This document shows positions 9,248 to 21,332 of a DNA stretch of 64,000 bases, one piece after another. Numbering within the stretch: the stretch's first letter is position 1; each line of letters opens with the position of its first letter. The notes beneath the pieces are model-generated. The model saw only the letters and a list, made by a program, of their open reading frames with translations, ran no database searches and was not told the DNA's origin. Position numbers and translations under genes: made by a program. This DNA comes from Cryptomeria japonica (Eukaryota; Streptophyta; Pinopsida; Cupressales; Cupressaceae): NCBI RefSeq assembly GCF_030272615.1, contig NC_081413.1, forward strand, positions 331,139,302 through 331,203,301. Reading direction: 5' to 3'.

Positions 9248-11308
9248 ATGTGGTCTCATATGTCAGTGGACTTCATGAGAAAATGTAACCTCTTCTCCAT
9301 TCCAGATCAGGTGCAAGATGATGGGGATCACATCCATCCACAATATGTAAATGAGAAAGACAAGCCTATCACTTTGCCTAGTTGGATGCAACTTGAGTTG
9401 GTAGATTTGAATGTTTTGATGAGAGAAGTAAATGATTACTCCAGGGAATGAGTTGAGAAAAATGAAGGTCACCTTTACCTATGATAAGATGAGAAATGAG
9501 GAGTCCTCTCTCAATGATGACAAGAGAACGATCAACAATGTTAGAACGTATTATGTTAGAAAAGAGTCAGGCTCCCAAAAGGAGGAAAGGTATGACTGGA
9601 GAATCGCAAGCTAAAGGCAAGGAGATTGTTAGCCAGGAGGCAAGACAAAAGAAACATAAGTCTAACACTCAATCTACCATGAGTTCCTCATCCATGAAGG
9701 AAAATGATATGACAGAGAAGGACAAAGAGTTCAAACAGGGTTCTGACACGGAAATCCTACTGGAGAATAACCAGGATTGACATGCTACAACACAATCGGC
9801 ACCACATGATTACGATGAAGAAAACAACCAGGATCTCATACAATTCACCTGGAGGTCGATTTGGGCAACAATGTTGTAGATTTGACTAAGGATAAGAATA
9901 TAGATGTTGTTATTTCAGCCTTGAGAGGACATGATAAAGATCAACACCTTGAGGATGGGATGGAATTCTCTACCATTCTTGATTGGTTGCTGAGTAGCAT
10001 GCAGAAGATATTGATGACTTCCTAGCTAGGGTTGGCAAGGAAAAGGAGCAAAAGAAAGCGAAGATGTTCTCTAGGATTCTAGAGATGATATAGGAGCACG
10101 CATTGCACAAGTGGCTGTCTCGATAGGTGACAAGACTAGAGATGTGGTTACTCCTATGGATTATCAGGTTACCACAGTTGGCCTTGGACCTACTACGAAG
10201 AAGTAAGAGTTCCAGGAGCTAGATGATACGGTCAAGGCAATTGAGGCGCGATTGGATAGGACTTTTGAAAAGATAAAGATGCTTGAGAGTGAGAATAGGA
10301 GACTCATGGAGTACATTGAAGGGATGAATTCCCTAAGGCATGAGGATCCTACCTTTGTCTCACCCATTGCTATTGCTCATGGATCCCCTTTTGATCATGA
10401 GGCAATGAGGAATACATATCAAGAGGTTGGAAAATGGATAGAGGACGTTTCAAAGCAAGCAGATGATTTCCTAGCACAATTTGTCCAAGCGTTTGACAAG
10501 ACAGTGATGCTTATATTCAGGATGTAGTACTTGGAAGGAGTTGGGGAAGATTTCCAACCAATGCAGGAGAAGACTATTCCTCGCCTCAAAGTGTTGAAGC
10601 GAATTCCAATGTCCACATTGATCCAGGAGGGAGTTGTTCAGTTAGACAATGTTTATGATTTCCATGGTTGGTATTGTTCTTTGGCCATTCGAAAGATAGC
10701 GTATGATCATGCAAAGCAAGAATGCATGGAGATGGAAGGATCCGTTCAAGAGATACAATCCAAGATCCTTGCATCCATTGAAGAGATATTGGGACTTGAT
10801 GTCCATGCTTCCAATAGTTTGAACTTGGAAGAATTAAAAGAGAAAATGAGGTTTATTTACTTCAAGCAATTGGAATCCTTGAGGTAGAATTAGCTAGATG
10901 ACTTGGTTTCTCTCCTGAATCACATCAACAACTTGCAAAAGCTTATCCCAGATTGAAGAGATACAATCCAAGATCCTTGCATCCATTGAAGAGATATTGG
11001 GACTTGATGTCCATGCTTACAATAGTTTGAACTTCGAAGAATTAAAAGAGAAAATGAGGTTTATTTACTTCAAGCAATTGGAATCTTTGAGGAAGAATTA
11101 GCTAGATGACTTGGTTTCTCTCGTGAATCACATCAACAACTTGCAAAAGCTTATGCCAGATTGGGAGAGCATTTTTTATGCTTTCTCAAATGCCTTGGAT
11201 ATGCTTGATTTGCAATTGGAAGGTCTATCCAATGTTACGATGGAGGAACTCAACTCAGTCTTAGCTAGATTCGTTGAGTATGCAGCTAGAGAGAGGGATG
11301 CAGGCTGA
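9248..11308 (+). pseudogene. Remnant of a giant-LTR protein gene, coiled-coil half
   Basis: Broken frames at 9248-9451, 9496-9780, 10252-10527, 10531-10887 and 11111-11308 together resemble the C-terminal halves of the proteins in B and C. They show a Ser/Lys/Glu-rich linker (9560-9780), a helix with LESENRRLMEYIEGM (10280-10325; compare LEEENRQLMAAIHKI in B1), then long Glu/Lys/Leu-rich helices. The globular N-terminal half is missing or unrecognisable. The frame is disrupted by several stops and shifts and by a 208-base tandem duplication. It probably never was gag or pol: no zinc knuckle, protease, YxDD or integrase motif is present. Confidence 0.5.
10750..11165 (+). repeat. 208-base tandem duplication
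   Basis: Bases 10750-10957 and 10958-11165 are nearly identical, starting GAGATACAATCCAAGATCC, with only a few substitutions. 208 is not a multiple of three, so the duplication also shifts the frame. The near identity implies a recent event after the gene had already decayed. Confidence 0.9.
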
Positions 11309-11312
11309 AATC

Positions 11313-11488
11313 TTCTAGAAGATTCCCTATTTGATGACTAGGCGTCATACCATTGGACCTCCTCTTTTGATTCCACCTTTTGATGTAAACCCTAATTAGG
11401 GCAATATTAGGGAAGTGTTGGCATGATCTTGGCCCTTGATTCTAGATTGAATCTTGGCCATCCATTTCATTTTGAGACTCTATATAAA
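11313..11488 (+). promoter_or_regulatory. A3 LTR promoter module
   Basis: TTC-nn-GAA-nn-TTC at 11313-11325 is a perfect three-unit heat-shock element. AAACCCTAATTAGGG lies at 11387-11401, and TATATAAA at 11481-11488. Order and spacing match A1 and D1. Confidence 0.65.
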
Positions 11489-12300
11489 CCCATTTTCTTC
11501 TGATTTGTAAGAGAGATTTTTGAGAATTGTCATCTACATGCTGCAAGTTTGAATATAATCATTGAAGTTTGGTGATTTTGTTTAGATTTTGTATGCATTT
11601 GTGGTTCTCATTGCCTCCAAATTTAGATTATAATTTGTTTCAAGTACTTTAGATTGGATGAAAGAAGTATTGAATGCATTTGAATGAAATTCGTTTAATC
11701 CATACCACTAGCTTCTTGCTGATTGTAAGTTTGCCTTGTGTGGTCAATTGGAATTGAACTTAACTTCAACTATTGCTCGTCCATTGGTACGCATTGCTTT
11801 GATGGTATTGATGTTGATGGTAGGAATTTGAACATCTATAAATTTACCTTAGATGATTGCACTAAGCCCGTGTTGAATTGTTCATTGATGGTGAAACCTA
11901 GTCTAGTTGAATTTCGTTGAATCATTCATTACATCTTGCATTCTAGGTTAGATAGGATTAGAATAGAACTTCTAAACCCTCATCCTTTTGCATTTTATTT
12001 AAAAATCTTTGTTAGAATAGATTGAGAGCTCAATTGCAAAATCATAAGTCATTAGAAATCATTGGCAAATCCCATGTCCATTCATGATGAGTTTGAAGTC
12101 ATCAAAAACAATTGTGTTTACAAGTGAAAACAACAAATCACATCAGCCATTGAGTTACCCACATGTCAAGAATTGACTGTAGAAACCTTGGAATCGTCTT
12201 AGTTGATCAGATATTTAGCATTTGAGGTGATTTTGTTCAAGAGAGGGTAAAATACTTTGGTATTTTATTTTGTGTTCAATTGTGCCTAAGAAACACATCA

Positions 12301-14440
12301 ATAGAACCTTCACTCACTACGCATGCTTATCTACACACCATGGGAGAAGACAAACCTTTCATCCACCTCAGAGCTGCAATCTATTTCCTTGCCTTTGCTC
12401 ACTTAAGTGGTGTTTTTGTCATTCTTCTTCCTCTTCTATGGTGTTCCAACTTGGTATTCATCCATGTGACTGTCCTCACAATGAGACCACTAGAATTATC
12501 CTTTTCTCTAGCCATTATCTTACGTTTGGATTGTTTAATTTGTATTTTTCTTATTTTTGCCTTCGTTTTTGTCACCAACACACTGCTGTTCCTTTTCTCA
12601 CTCTTTTTGATTAAAGAGGCCTTTTATTTATCTAACTCAAGATAGGATGCTTGAGCACACACTTCATCAACATCCTAGGGTTTAACCATTAAAACAAAGT
12701 TGCTTTAGGTGTTGAAACACCCACTTTTATATTTCATCAAGACTTCTCTATCCAAAACACCCTTCACCAATTGTACAACTTTTTCCTAAATTTATTTGTA
12801 TATTCCTAAACACTCTATCTTTGTCTTTGTTAATAATATTGCCATTGCATCATGTACTCTTCCTCACAGCAATAGGAAACAATTTTTTTCTTCAACAGTC
12901 ATTTCAAGCCTTCCCACATCAAAATATGTGACACTTTACAAAATTTTAAGGAACAAACATAGCTTTCATACCATGTTAGGGTGTGTTTGAAAAGCTTGAG
13001 TCTTCCAAATGCAATATGCTGATTTGGAGCCAATTTGTGGGAAGTAAAATAGACTTCCATATAAGAAACCCAATGATATAACTTCAAACATTTGTCTATC
13101 CATTGAAGGGTTGAATACCAATTTTGGCTTTCATTATGAAGAAGCCTCTATGAGATGGTCCTCTTTGTTCACATTAAATTTTCTCAGGTTCTCTTTTTCT
13201 TTATTGGGTCAACAGATACCAAGCTTCTTTGTCATCAAAAGTAGTATGCTCTCCAGTCTATCAATTATTCTTGCAAAACTATCCTCTAGCTTCTCTAACC
13301 GAGCTTGTCCATCATCTTCTCCCCTTGCTAATGACCTAGCTGTCATTGTCCACTCTCTTTCAAATTTCAAGCTCAAAAGGGACTAAATTATCATGTGCAC
13401 TTGATCTTGTGTACTGTGTAACTTGTCAGACACTTCTAGGGTGCTCATGAGGAAGCTTTGATTTCACTTGATCCATTTAACAATAGAGATAGTATCCTAT
13501 CCTATTGCCAACTATGGATATCTTTGTTGTCAACTCTACACACACCTTCAAAGAATGTTTATTTATCTCTAGTGGATGTTATTATAGTCATATATGTTCA
13601 TTTATTATGTAAACATAAAGGAAACCTCAAACATTGGTTGTAACATGCAAGGAGAACACACAGTGACTCAAACAGTGAATTTACCCTAGAGAAACCCTAA
13701 AAGGGTGAAAAATCTAGCATTATTGAGCACTATGTTTTTTGTTCGACTATCATAGTGCAAGTAGAAATGTGTTACAATGCCTCCAAATCCATTTGGAGTC
13801 TTCACAAAGTGACAAATTCGTTCCCTACACTTGCAACATGCCTTTGCAACTCAAAAAATCTCGTTCTTACACTCCAATCACAAAATAAATGTAATAATGA
13901 AGGATACAATGAGGACCAGTCCCTCTAACTTCATGTACAATATTACATGACATTCCTCTGTCCTTCCATGATGCCAAAATGGGAGAACAAACATCAAAAG
14001 AGTGAATTTAAATGACAAAGCCCTTCATATTCTACATTTTGCTTACATAGTAGTGAAATTGGCATTTCCACTACAAAGGCATTTGTGTAATTCTGGCTGT
14101 TGATGACCAAATGCCTCTTGTATAAATAAATGAAAACAACAAATCAGGTTTTTAGTGGAATTTTGAAGCCTACACCCCTGTATTCTAAGAATCTTCAATT
14201 TATCCTAGATACTCCTTTGACAAGAATACAATCATATATTCTCCATACCTTTGATGAACTCTTGGTTCTAAGTCACTTTGACAACTTTCTCAACCTTCCA
14301 ACACTTTAAGCACAATTTTTGGATCATAAACAAACACACACACAAATCAAATTATAGCCAATAACCAAACCTCTTGACTGGGCCCTGCTGAGCATTAATT
14401 TTAAAATCAATAGAATTCCATGGTTTCAATTGAAGCTACA
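12301..14440. other. Repeat-derived DNA without an identifiable gene
   Basis: AT-rich, with many short open frames on both strands and no codon structure. The only recognisable piece is a minus-strand gag-like fragment at 13209-13372. The stretch 13640-14350 is featureless to me. Confidence 0.5.
13209..13372 (-). pseudogene. Fragment resembling the N-terminus of a Ty3-like Gag
   Basis: Read on the minus strand, this encodes a short helix with ARSLARGEDDGQARLEKLED followed by SFARIIDRLE, then a stop (TGA, reverse complement of 13209-13211). Short helical segments of this type precede the capsid in many plant Ty3-like Gag proteins. Nothing else of the element is recognisable nearby. Confidence 0.35.
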
Positions 14441-14505
14441 GAAGTTTTCTTAAAAAATATGAAAATCAACCATGCCCTTAAGAATTTCGATAGAACCCTT
14501 AACAT

Positions 14506-15155
14506 TTTCATCGACATCAGAATAAAAAAAACTATTGCTCAAACCAAAGCCATCAAATATGCATATTAATCCTTTACCGAAGTATCTAATCTGACCGAAA
14601 TGATACATCTACTGTATCGAAGAAACCCATCAGTATTTCATCGACAAATGACTTATCGAACAAACTGGAGCTTCGATGAGTTCCAAAAGTGGCTCATCGA
14701 AAATATTATTTTCATCGACAGATGGTATGTCGAGCAAACTACAGGAAGACTTCATCGATAGGACCTTTTCGAGGAAAAGAGCGTATCGAAGAATCACGAA
14801 AGATGCTGACCGAAGATGTCTTTCCCACCGAAGAGTAAGACATTGATGAAACACGAGAGATTGCCATCGAAGACCTGTTATCGGCCAAACATAAAGAGTC
14901 GAAGGAGACTATTTGTCTTTCACTGAAAGAGGAGATTTCATTGACGCCAGTGCAAATGTAACACGTGAGATAAAGTCTTTCGATGAAAGTGAAGAGGTCG
15001 ATGAAATCACAAATCTCCTTGACGATGATGGTAGTTTCATCGAAACTAAGGTGACATCGATGAAACATGATATTTCGAGTGAAGGAAAGGTTAAGATATC
15101 GAAGTGCATAATTCCATCGAAAAAGGGTACGGCCATAAAACTGATGAGCATCGAT
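14506..15155 (+). repeat. TCGA-rich motif array (CATCGA / TATCGA)
   Basis: About twenty TCGA tetramers occur in 650 bases, mostly inside TTCATCGA, CATCGAA or the reverse TTCGATGA, against two or three expected. Spacers are unrelated to one another. Several short open frames cross the array on both strands (14630-15185), but these follow from the motif. It occupies the position of the CCGATTTT array in B and the AAAGTCCGCC array in D1. Confidence 0.6.
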
Positions 15156-15458
15156 GGTCAGTATGAAGTGTTGCTAAATGAATAATTACTTCCTGCCGTG
15201 TGAATCAATACGAGTCTTAATAAAGTCACTCCATCATGAATTCAAATAAATGCCTCTGTGACCGTTGTGCAACTGGTGATGGTAACCTATAGAATCGCCA
15301 TGAATGCTCGATAAATTAGCAAAAGAAGGAACACTTCTGGGCAACGCTTGAAGAATTCACAGTGAGTTTCAGAAGGCCGAGACGATTCGAGAGCAAATTC
15401 GCGAGTAATCTACCTTGAATTCAAGTAAGTCATTCACTCTCAGAGCTCTATAGTGATA

Positions 15459-18435
15459 ATGGAGGGGTCATCTTCTAAAAAGAATAGGGCTAGGAAAGCT
15501 AAAGAGACCCAGCCCCCCGGAAGACAAACCTAAGAGGCAGAAAAAGGAAGGGCGCTCTTTAGCCTAGGATTTAATTGACCAATGTCCTGCGTCTAGCCTT
15601 AGGTCTAAGAAAATTAAAACGGACGAGGAAGGACTGGAAGATAGATTTGAAGGCGTAGGGGATACATGGACAAAGATAAGGGGTCATGAATTGTTTATTT
15701 TTGGGTATATACGAAGGAGTGCACCCGAGCCTATGAATAACTTGTGGAGGTTAATTTTGGGGAAATTGGCAGTGGCTAATGTCTTTGTGAATGTTGAGCT
15801 CATGAAGTCCCTAGCCAACAATTATGAACCCAAGACCAAGACCATATGTGATTATATGGGGAGACCAATACTGTCAATTACCAAGGAAATTATTGACATT
15901 GTGTTTGATTTAGATTGGGGGTTCGAAGAGCAAATTGATACTAAAAAATTGACACAAGAGTACTTCAATTTAGAGGAAGTCCACAAGAGGTGGAGACTCC
16001 CTATCCACAGACCCAGGGTTGCAGGATCGATAGTGCCATTTGATAAAGATAACAAGGCTCCATATGATGTTAAGTATACATATTACTGCGCTGCTCAGGT
16101 TTTGGGAATAGAGGCTCATCCATTGATGGATATCGCGGCTATGGTCATTTGTGCAGATTTGCAATCTAAAGATCCTCGGTTATTCAATTTTTCTACCTAT
16201 CTTGCTGATGCCATCAATCATGGACTGGAGAAGTTGAAAGGAGATGTGATTAATGTGCATTTTAAGTATTATTCTGTTCTTATGCATATGCTATTGTATG
16301 TCGGGCAAGACAAAGGGCTATGGCCAGACGAGTTGTGCATTAGGGCATATGATAAAGCTGGGGTAAGGAAGCCTGTGCAATTATGGGTATCTTCATGGGA
16401 CCAAAGATACAGCAACAACCAGTACTGGCACTTCGAGGAATATTTTGTTAAGACATTACACAGATTATTGGGGTACCCGTGTGATCATGCATTGTCCCCT
16501 GAAATTCAGAGATTCTTAAGGCCAAAGGATTGTGGCGAAGATACTGCAATTGAGCACAATTGGGGAGATTTTTATTGCTATTCGGATTCCACTCAGATAA
16601 GAGTGTATGGATTTGAGGGAAAACCGTATGTATTGCCTATTACTATGCCTAATAGAGTGGCCTGCCTAGAGATTGTTAGGCAATTATCGATAGTAAGCGC
16701 CCAACATCTAACTGATCATGGAAAACAATCCATCGTGCCTGGATTACTTGTCTTTTCAGACTTTGTTGTCAAAAGTTCAAAGAGTTATGGTTTGCTGCAG
16801 AATAAATTGGATTACTACAAGATGGCAGAAGGAGACCCTAGGCCAAACTTTGATCTGGAAGGATACATAGGGGCTGCAAGGTCATCCCAGAAACTCAAGG
16901 TTGGAGAGCATGTGTCACTCATGCTTGATGATTTCATCAGAAATATAAAAAGGGAAGAAGCTAATGAAAAAAGAGCTAAGTATGAGCGAGTGTTCCAAGC
17001 CTACAAACGGAAGCTCTTCTGAGGGAGAATAAACGAGGACATGCTTCAACACATCAAAGATCCCTTAGATCAAGCAAATAAACTTATGGAGCATGAGCTA
17101 GAATTGCTTGAGGGAGTGCCCGCCTATGTCTATGGCAAGCATATCAAAACTGTTAGGGATACAGAGCCCTTGGCCCAATTGTCTCCTCAGTTTGTTTCTA
17201 ATGTTTTTCCAATTGACTCTCCCAGAGAAGAATATCCTCCTGGATTTGAGGATGATGTACAGATGGATATGACCACAAGGCAATACAATGTCCAAGATGT
17301 TGGAGATATAAAGATGTTTGAACATGAGGGTTTCATTGCTGATGATGATTTCATTTCCTCCAAAGAATTTGACACATTTCTGTACCAACATAAAGGAATA
17401 CAGGTTAGGGCTACTATGAAAGACAAGACAGAAGATGAACAAGCCCAAAAGTTGCAAGAGGAAGTGGACCTTGCTAAAAAGGATATGACACCCGAGAAAG
17501 GAAGGCAATTACTTAAGGATGCTGGTGTACTGATCTATTCAAGGTGGGATATGAGATTTGCATTACTGTTTGACGGTTTCCTCAATAAGCAAGACCTTAA
17601 CAAGCAGATCATACTAGAAGAGATAGACAAGATCTTTATGGGCTCAGGATATGATCCAGATCAAAAGGCTCTCATAATATGGGCCTTGTATCCGAAGGAG
17701 AAGAGACCTATTCTGGTTGATACGGATCAGGTTTTTGGCCACTTAATGGTCCAGCAAGTAGGGAAAACTGATCCCAGAATCACGGCCAAGTTGAATGTGG
17801 ATGTAGAAAAATTGAACTAGGAGAAAACAAAGTTTTTGGTCAAAGAGAACAGCATTTACAAGGGTTTGTATGAGAAAGCTACTGAAGAAGTCCAGAGGTT
17901 ACAAGGACAGTTGTCACAAAAGGCTCCTATTATGGGAGAACATGAACCAGATATGGGTTATCAACCTGACTTAAGGGTCTTAGATGCTATATCTGATGCT
18001 ACCTACTGGAGGATAAAGACTGAAAAGTTAGCCAAGCAGTTAACTAGTGCCCAACAAAAGATGAACAAATTGGCGAATGATATCATTGAGCACAAGTTCA
18101 AAGCTATGTTGCCATATGCTAACCAATATTGGAAAGAATACACAGGAACTGTAAAAGCTCTTAAGGAGCATGAGAGATTAAGGGAGAGGTTGCAAGATGT
18201 ACTGAAGGACAATAAGGACATGACTGCAGAAGAGAGAGCTCAAGGGGACCAATATTTGGTGGAGCATGACAAGTACATAGACATATTGAATAAAGATCTC
18301 CAGATGTTGGACGAAGACTGTGTTGCAACGATATCGACTATCTACAAAGATGGTGAATTGATAGAGCAATGGCAAAATGAATTTGCACAGATCAAAGAGA
18401 AGGCAGTGGCTAAATCACCCAGAATGAAGATATAG
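15459..18435 (+). pseudogene. C-family giant-LTR protein (~990 codons, 3 stops, 1 frameshift)
   Basis: A likely ATG at 15459 (MEGSSSKKNRARKAKE, basic) loses frame in a run of six C near 15520. From there one frame runs to 18435, broken by TAG at 15565, TGA at 17020 and TAG at 17818. The N-terminal ~450 residues are globular. A block with TQIRVYGFEGKPYVLP and then EIVRQL matches TYMRIGCYDGQPYMLP and ELGRQI in B1. Upstream both have a Trp-aromatic segment and an LSITKEIIDIVF-like helix (LDADTIEKVF in B1). The next ~540 residues are charged, with long coiled-coil helices (17836-18435). I recognise no gag, protease, RT, RNase H or integrase motif. The layout recalls poorly characterised plant transposon-associated proteins, but I cannot assign a family. 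Function unknown. Confidence 0.7.
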
Positions 18436-18644
18436 CCCCACATATCAACCAGGCGGCGTTTGATCTCTTCTCACTGGAAATAGATATGAAAGAAGGAGCA
18501 CAGCCGTTAGATGCCACAAGAGTGATGGTTATATTAATTATCTTGGCATCCTTAATCTTTTCATCTTTCACTTTGTTAGACAATTGTAATTGAGCCGTTA
18601 ATGATGAAGGGACGTAACTCTTCATAGAATAGGTATTGCTCACT

Positions 18645-18653
18645 TATTTATAT
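18645..18653 (+). promoter_or_regulatory. C promoter, TATA-like
   Basis: TATTTATAT lies about 210 bases after the gene and about 420 bases before the presumed end of the unit, the same relative place as the TATA boxes of B1 and B2. The assignment rests on position and sequence only. Confidence 0.4.
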
Positions 18654-19129
18654 GAGCAAGTTTTGTAAAAAGAAAGACATTATTAGAAGAGAGGATATCA
18701 GATAGATACTACAACCTCTGGCATACCACTGTAGTGTTTTGAAACTTTAATAGAACCAGTTGTGTTTTCTCTGCTTATGTGCTGTGAGTTATTCCATTTT
18801 TTATAGGCAGTTGTTTGTGATATTCTCTAAAGGAGATAAGGTTATTTGTATTCTTGCAGTGAAGTTTATGTTTCTATATTATAAACTTGGATTAATAAGA
18901 TCTACTTGTGAATTGTAGTTGTTCCTCATGTTTCTTCCTTGAATGGTCCTCTAAGGTTGAGGTTAAATTTATTCAAGCAGTTTTATGATATAAACATCTA
19001 GCAGATCTCATAAGAAACAGTAACTGACAGACTTGCCAAAGGGGGTAGGTTTAAAAACTGTCTCACAAATCATACATTTAGTCCTAGGGAAATATAAGAC
19101 TCTGTAGCCCAAATAACAGGAAAGACACT

Positions 19130-20064
19130 GGTCACTCACGAATCACAACTTTTACCATACCAATCACTTTTACTATACCAATCACTTTTACTTTAAAGCA
19201 ATAGGAGTAGTTGAGTAGGATATATAGAACCAATTAGCAATAGTGTATACATACAAATTTCAAGCATAAAGATCGAATAGCTTCCACAACAACAATATTG
19301 AACTCATCTAAAAGATATCTATTCCAAGAACCTTTGCCATTTTGAGATAGGGGTCAATTAGATCAAAATAATCAATCTGCTATAAAAAGCATTAGTTATC
19401 AAAAGTTACTAGTGAATAGGTATACCCGCCTAGGTCTTGTAGAGCCTGAAGTGAGGGAGTTAGTAACCACATAGGTTCACTCTATAAGTTGGCCAAGTCA
19501 ATTGGAGGGTTTGATCATAGGAGTTGACATTTCCTCAGAACCTATCCAATCTGTTGATTTGAAACCCAACAGGCCCTGTCTCAATCATAGGGAGCACATA
19601 AAAACAACCTTATTCTTATTAATCAACAACTCTTCTATTGATTCAAATGGTCTAATGAAAATCAATGTTAACTAAAGATTGCTGCGACAGGTTTTCTGAA
19701 AACTATGCTTATTGAACAATTCAAAAAAAAAAATTGATTATGAATTCTTGATTAGTTACTTTCATCCACTAACTATGACATTACATAGAGACTAGTGGTA
19801 GCATTTTGTTCAACAATCCAAAATAGAATGCCACCTATACTATGAGATAAACAACAAAATACTAAATCTGAAAAACTTAACATTGAACAATTAGATTTGT
19901 CCTTTGTCAACTTCAGCCCAGGCGGTTTCCTTGTAGGTAGCTATCAGCTGTCCACCTTAACAACCATTAGAATTGTGTGCAACAGTGCAATGTGTTGCAT
20001 CTTGTTTGGAAATGCAACATATTTTGGGAAGTCTGCTTCCACAAAAAACATGGCTGTAGTCTTG
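19130..20064. other. No gene seen; host DNA for D1
   Basis: AT-rich, with ATACCAATCACTTTTACT repeated in tandem near 19156-19190. The D1 target site CGTAG is at 20065-20069. The open frame 19897-20217 crosses into D1 and is not credible as a gene. Confidence 0.5.
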
Positions 20065-20093
20065 CGTAGTGTTGTGACCTTTTCCACACATCG

Positions 20094-20110
20094 CCCCATT
20101 GCAAATGGGG
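20094..20110. repeat. Terminal hairpin of D-type LTRs
   Basis: CCCCATT-GCA-AATGGGG is a perfect seven-base stem 24 bases inside the 5' end. D2 has it at 49714-49730. D3 has a version with one mismatch at 61565-61581. It lies outside the presumed transcript start, so a DNA-level role is possible. Confidence 0.75.
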
Positions 20111-20462
20111 ACCCTCTCTTTTCCCGCTTTCTAGGGTTTTTGTTAGTGTCCTATGACCTTTTGCTGCAATTTCACCAAGCCTTGTCCAGTTCAGAGCATT
20201 TCAGGCCTAAAGATTGAAAGTTAGTTTTTGCAAGTTATGTGATTCCGAAATGCGAACACCGCCAGAGTGCTTAGAGAGGCCAAAGGACGAAGATCGCAAT
20301 TAATTTGGACGAATTTGGACAACTTTCTATTTTTAGAAAGTTTGCTTTTTTGCCTTTTCCTATTTTTTAGGAAGTTTCGTTTTTGGCCTTTTTAGCCCAA
20401 TCCCCGGTATGGCTATTTTTAGAAAGTTTTCCCTATTTTTTAGGGATGCCTGCTTTTTGCTT

Positions 20463-21040
20463 TTTCGGAATGGGAACCTAGGGTTTACACTTGCACCACT
20501 GACCTGCTTCGACCGGAACTCGAAAATTCCAAGTTTTGACCTAAAAAGCTAAATCCCTAGATTTTAGGCTTTTTGCTTTTTCGGGATGCAAACCTAGGGT
20601 TTACACTTGCACCACTGACCTGCTTTGACCGGAACTCGAAAATTCCAAGTTTTGACCTAAAAGGCTAAATCCCTAGATTTTAGGCTTTTTGCTTTTCTGG
20701 GATGCAAACCTAGGGTTTACACTTGCACCACTGACCTGCTTCGACCAGAACTCGAAAATTCCAAGTTTTGATCTAAAAAAGCTAAACCCCTAGATTTTAG
20801 GCTTTTTTGCTTTTTCGGGATACAAACCTAGGGTTTGCACTGATGCCACTGACCAACTTCGATCGGAACTTGAAAATTCCAAGTTATGACCTAAAAAAGC
20901 TAAATCCCTAGATTTTAGGCTTTTTGCTTTTTCGGGATGCAAACCTAGGGTTTACACTTGTACCACTGACCTGCTTCGACCGCGATCCAAAATTTTTAAG
21001 TTTTGACCCAAAAAGCTAAGTTCCTATATTTTAGGTGGTC
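20463..21040 (+). repeat. 118-base tandem repeat, about five units
   Basis: Units start near 20463, 20582, 20699, 20817 and 20935. Each carries AACCTAGGGTTTACACTTG, CCACTGACCTGCTTCGACC, AATTCCAAGTTTTGA and a CCCTAGATTTTAGGC block. Similarity between units is high, with the fourth the most divergent. No coding potential. Confidence 0.9.
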
Positions 21041-21230
21041 ATGGCATCTTCAAAGGATAACTAGCTCGAAAAATCATCCTGATCCTCAAATGTCCCGAAA
21101 TTTGGCTAAGTCTGGAATGTCATCCTGATCCTGAAATTTGACTAAGTCTGGAAAATTGGAGAATCCTCCAAAAACTAGATTTTGCATTATAAGTCCTAGA
21201 GACCTGAAACCACTCTCAAACACCCTAACA

Positions 21231-21317
21231 ATATATATGAAATATAACTTAAAGTATAAGAAAGAGAAAAGACATATTGAAATACCACTTATACTTAAAT
21301 GTTATATTTCATATATA
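21231..21317. repeat. Long hairpin (about 28-base stem) in D1
   Basis: Arm 21231-21260 (with ATATAACTTAAAGTATAAG) pairs with arm 21288-21317 (with CTTATACTTAAATGTTATAT). The same hairpin stands at 49324-49380 in D2. One stem position is A-T here and G-C in D2, changed on both sides. Confidence 0.8.
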
Positions 21318-21332
21318 ATCCGCCCTCTTGAG

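Larger units (their letters stand above)
9161..12300 (+). mobile_element. A3: 5'-truncated giant LTR with coding remnant, promoter and U5
   Basis: The order is coding remnant (9248-11308), heat-shock element, telo-box palindrome, TATA and U5-like tail, the same order as in B and C. The tail parallels D1: both have ACCTTGGAATCG (12184-12195; D1 at 31796) and a GGGTA...GGTATTTTATT-like end followed by a CA terminus near 12300. The left part is lost at the junction with element E, so no target duplication can be assigned. Confidence 0.6.
14500..19070 (+). mobile_element. C: giant-LTR-like unit with a long non-gag/pol gene
   Basis: The layout parallels B: a motif-array leader (14506-15155), one long gene (15459-18435), then a TATA-like box and a U5-like tail to about 19.07 kb. 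No internal direct repeats, primer-binding site or polypurine tract is visible. Ends are approximate. A weak candidate pair is TGTTGATGACC at 14098 with an end at 19127, flanked by CTGGC and CTGGT, but this is a 4/5 match chosen after searching. Relationship to B rests mainly on the homologous protein. Confidence 0.5.

Noticed and set aside
12270-12645. 114-121 residue frames with hydrophobic segments
   Set aside because: Two overlapping frames of similar length in AT-rich DNA, with no conserved motif and no splice or promoter context.
14098-19132. Exact ends for unit C (TGTTGATGACC ... AAAGACA with CTGGC/CTGGT flanks)
   Set aside because: Only four of five flank bases match, and the pair was picked after scanning many options, so I kept approximate ends.
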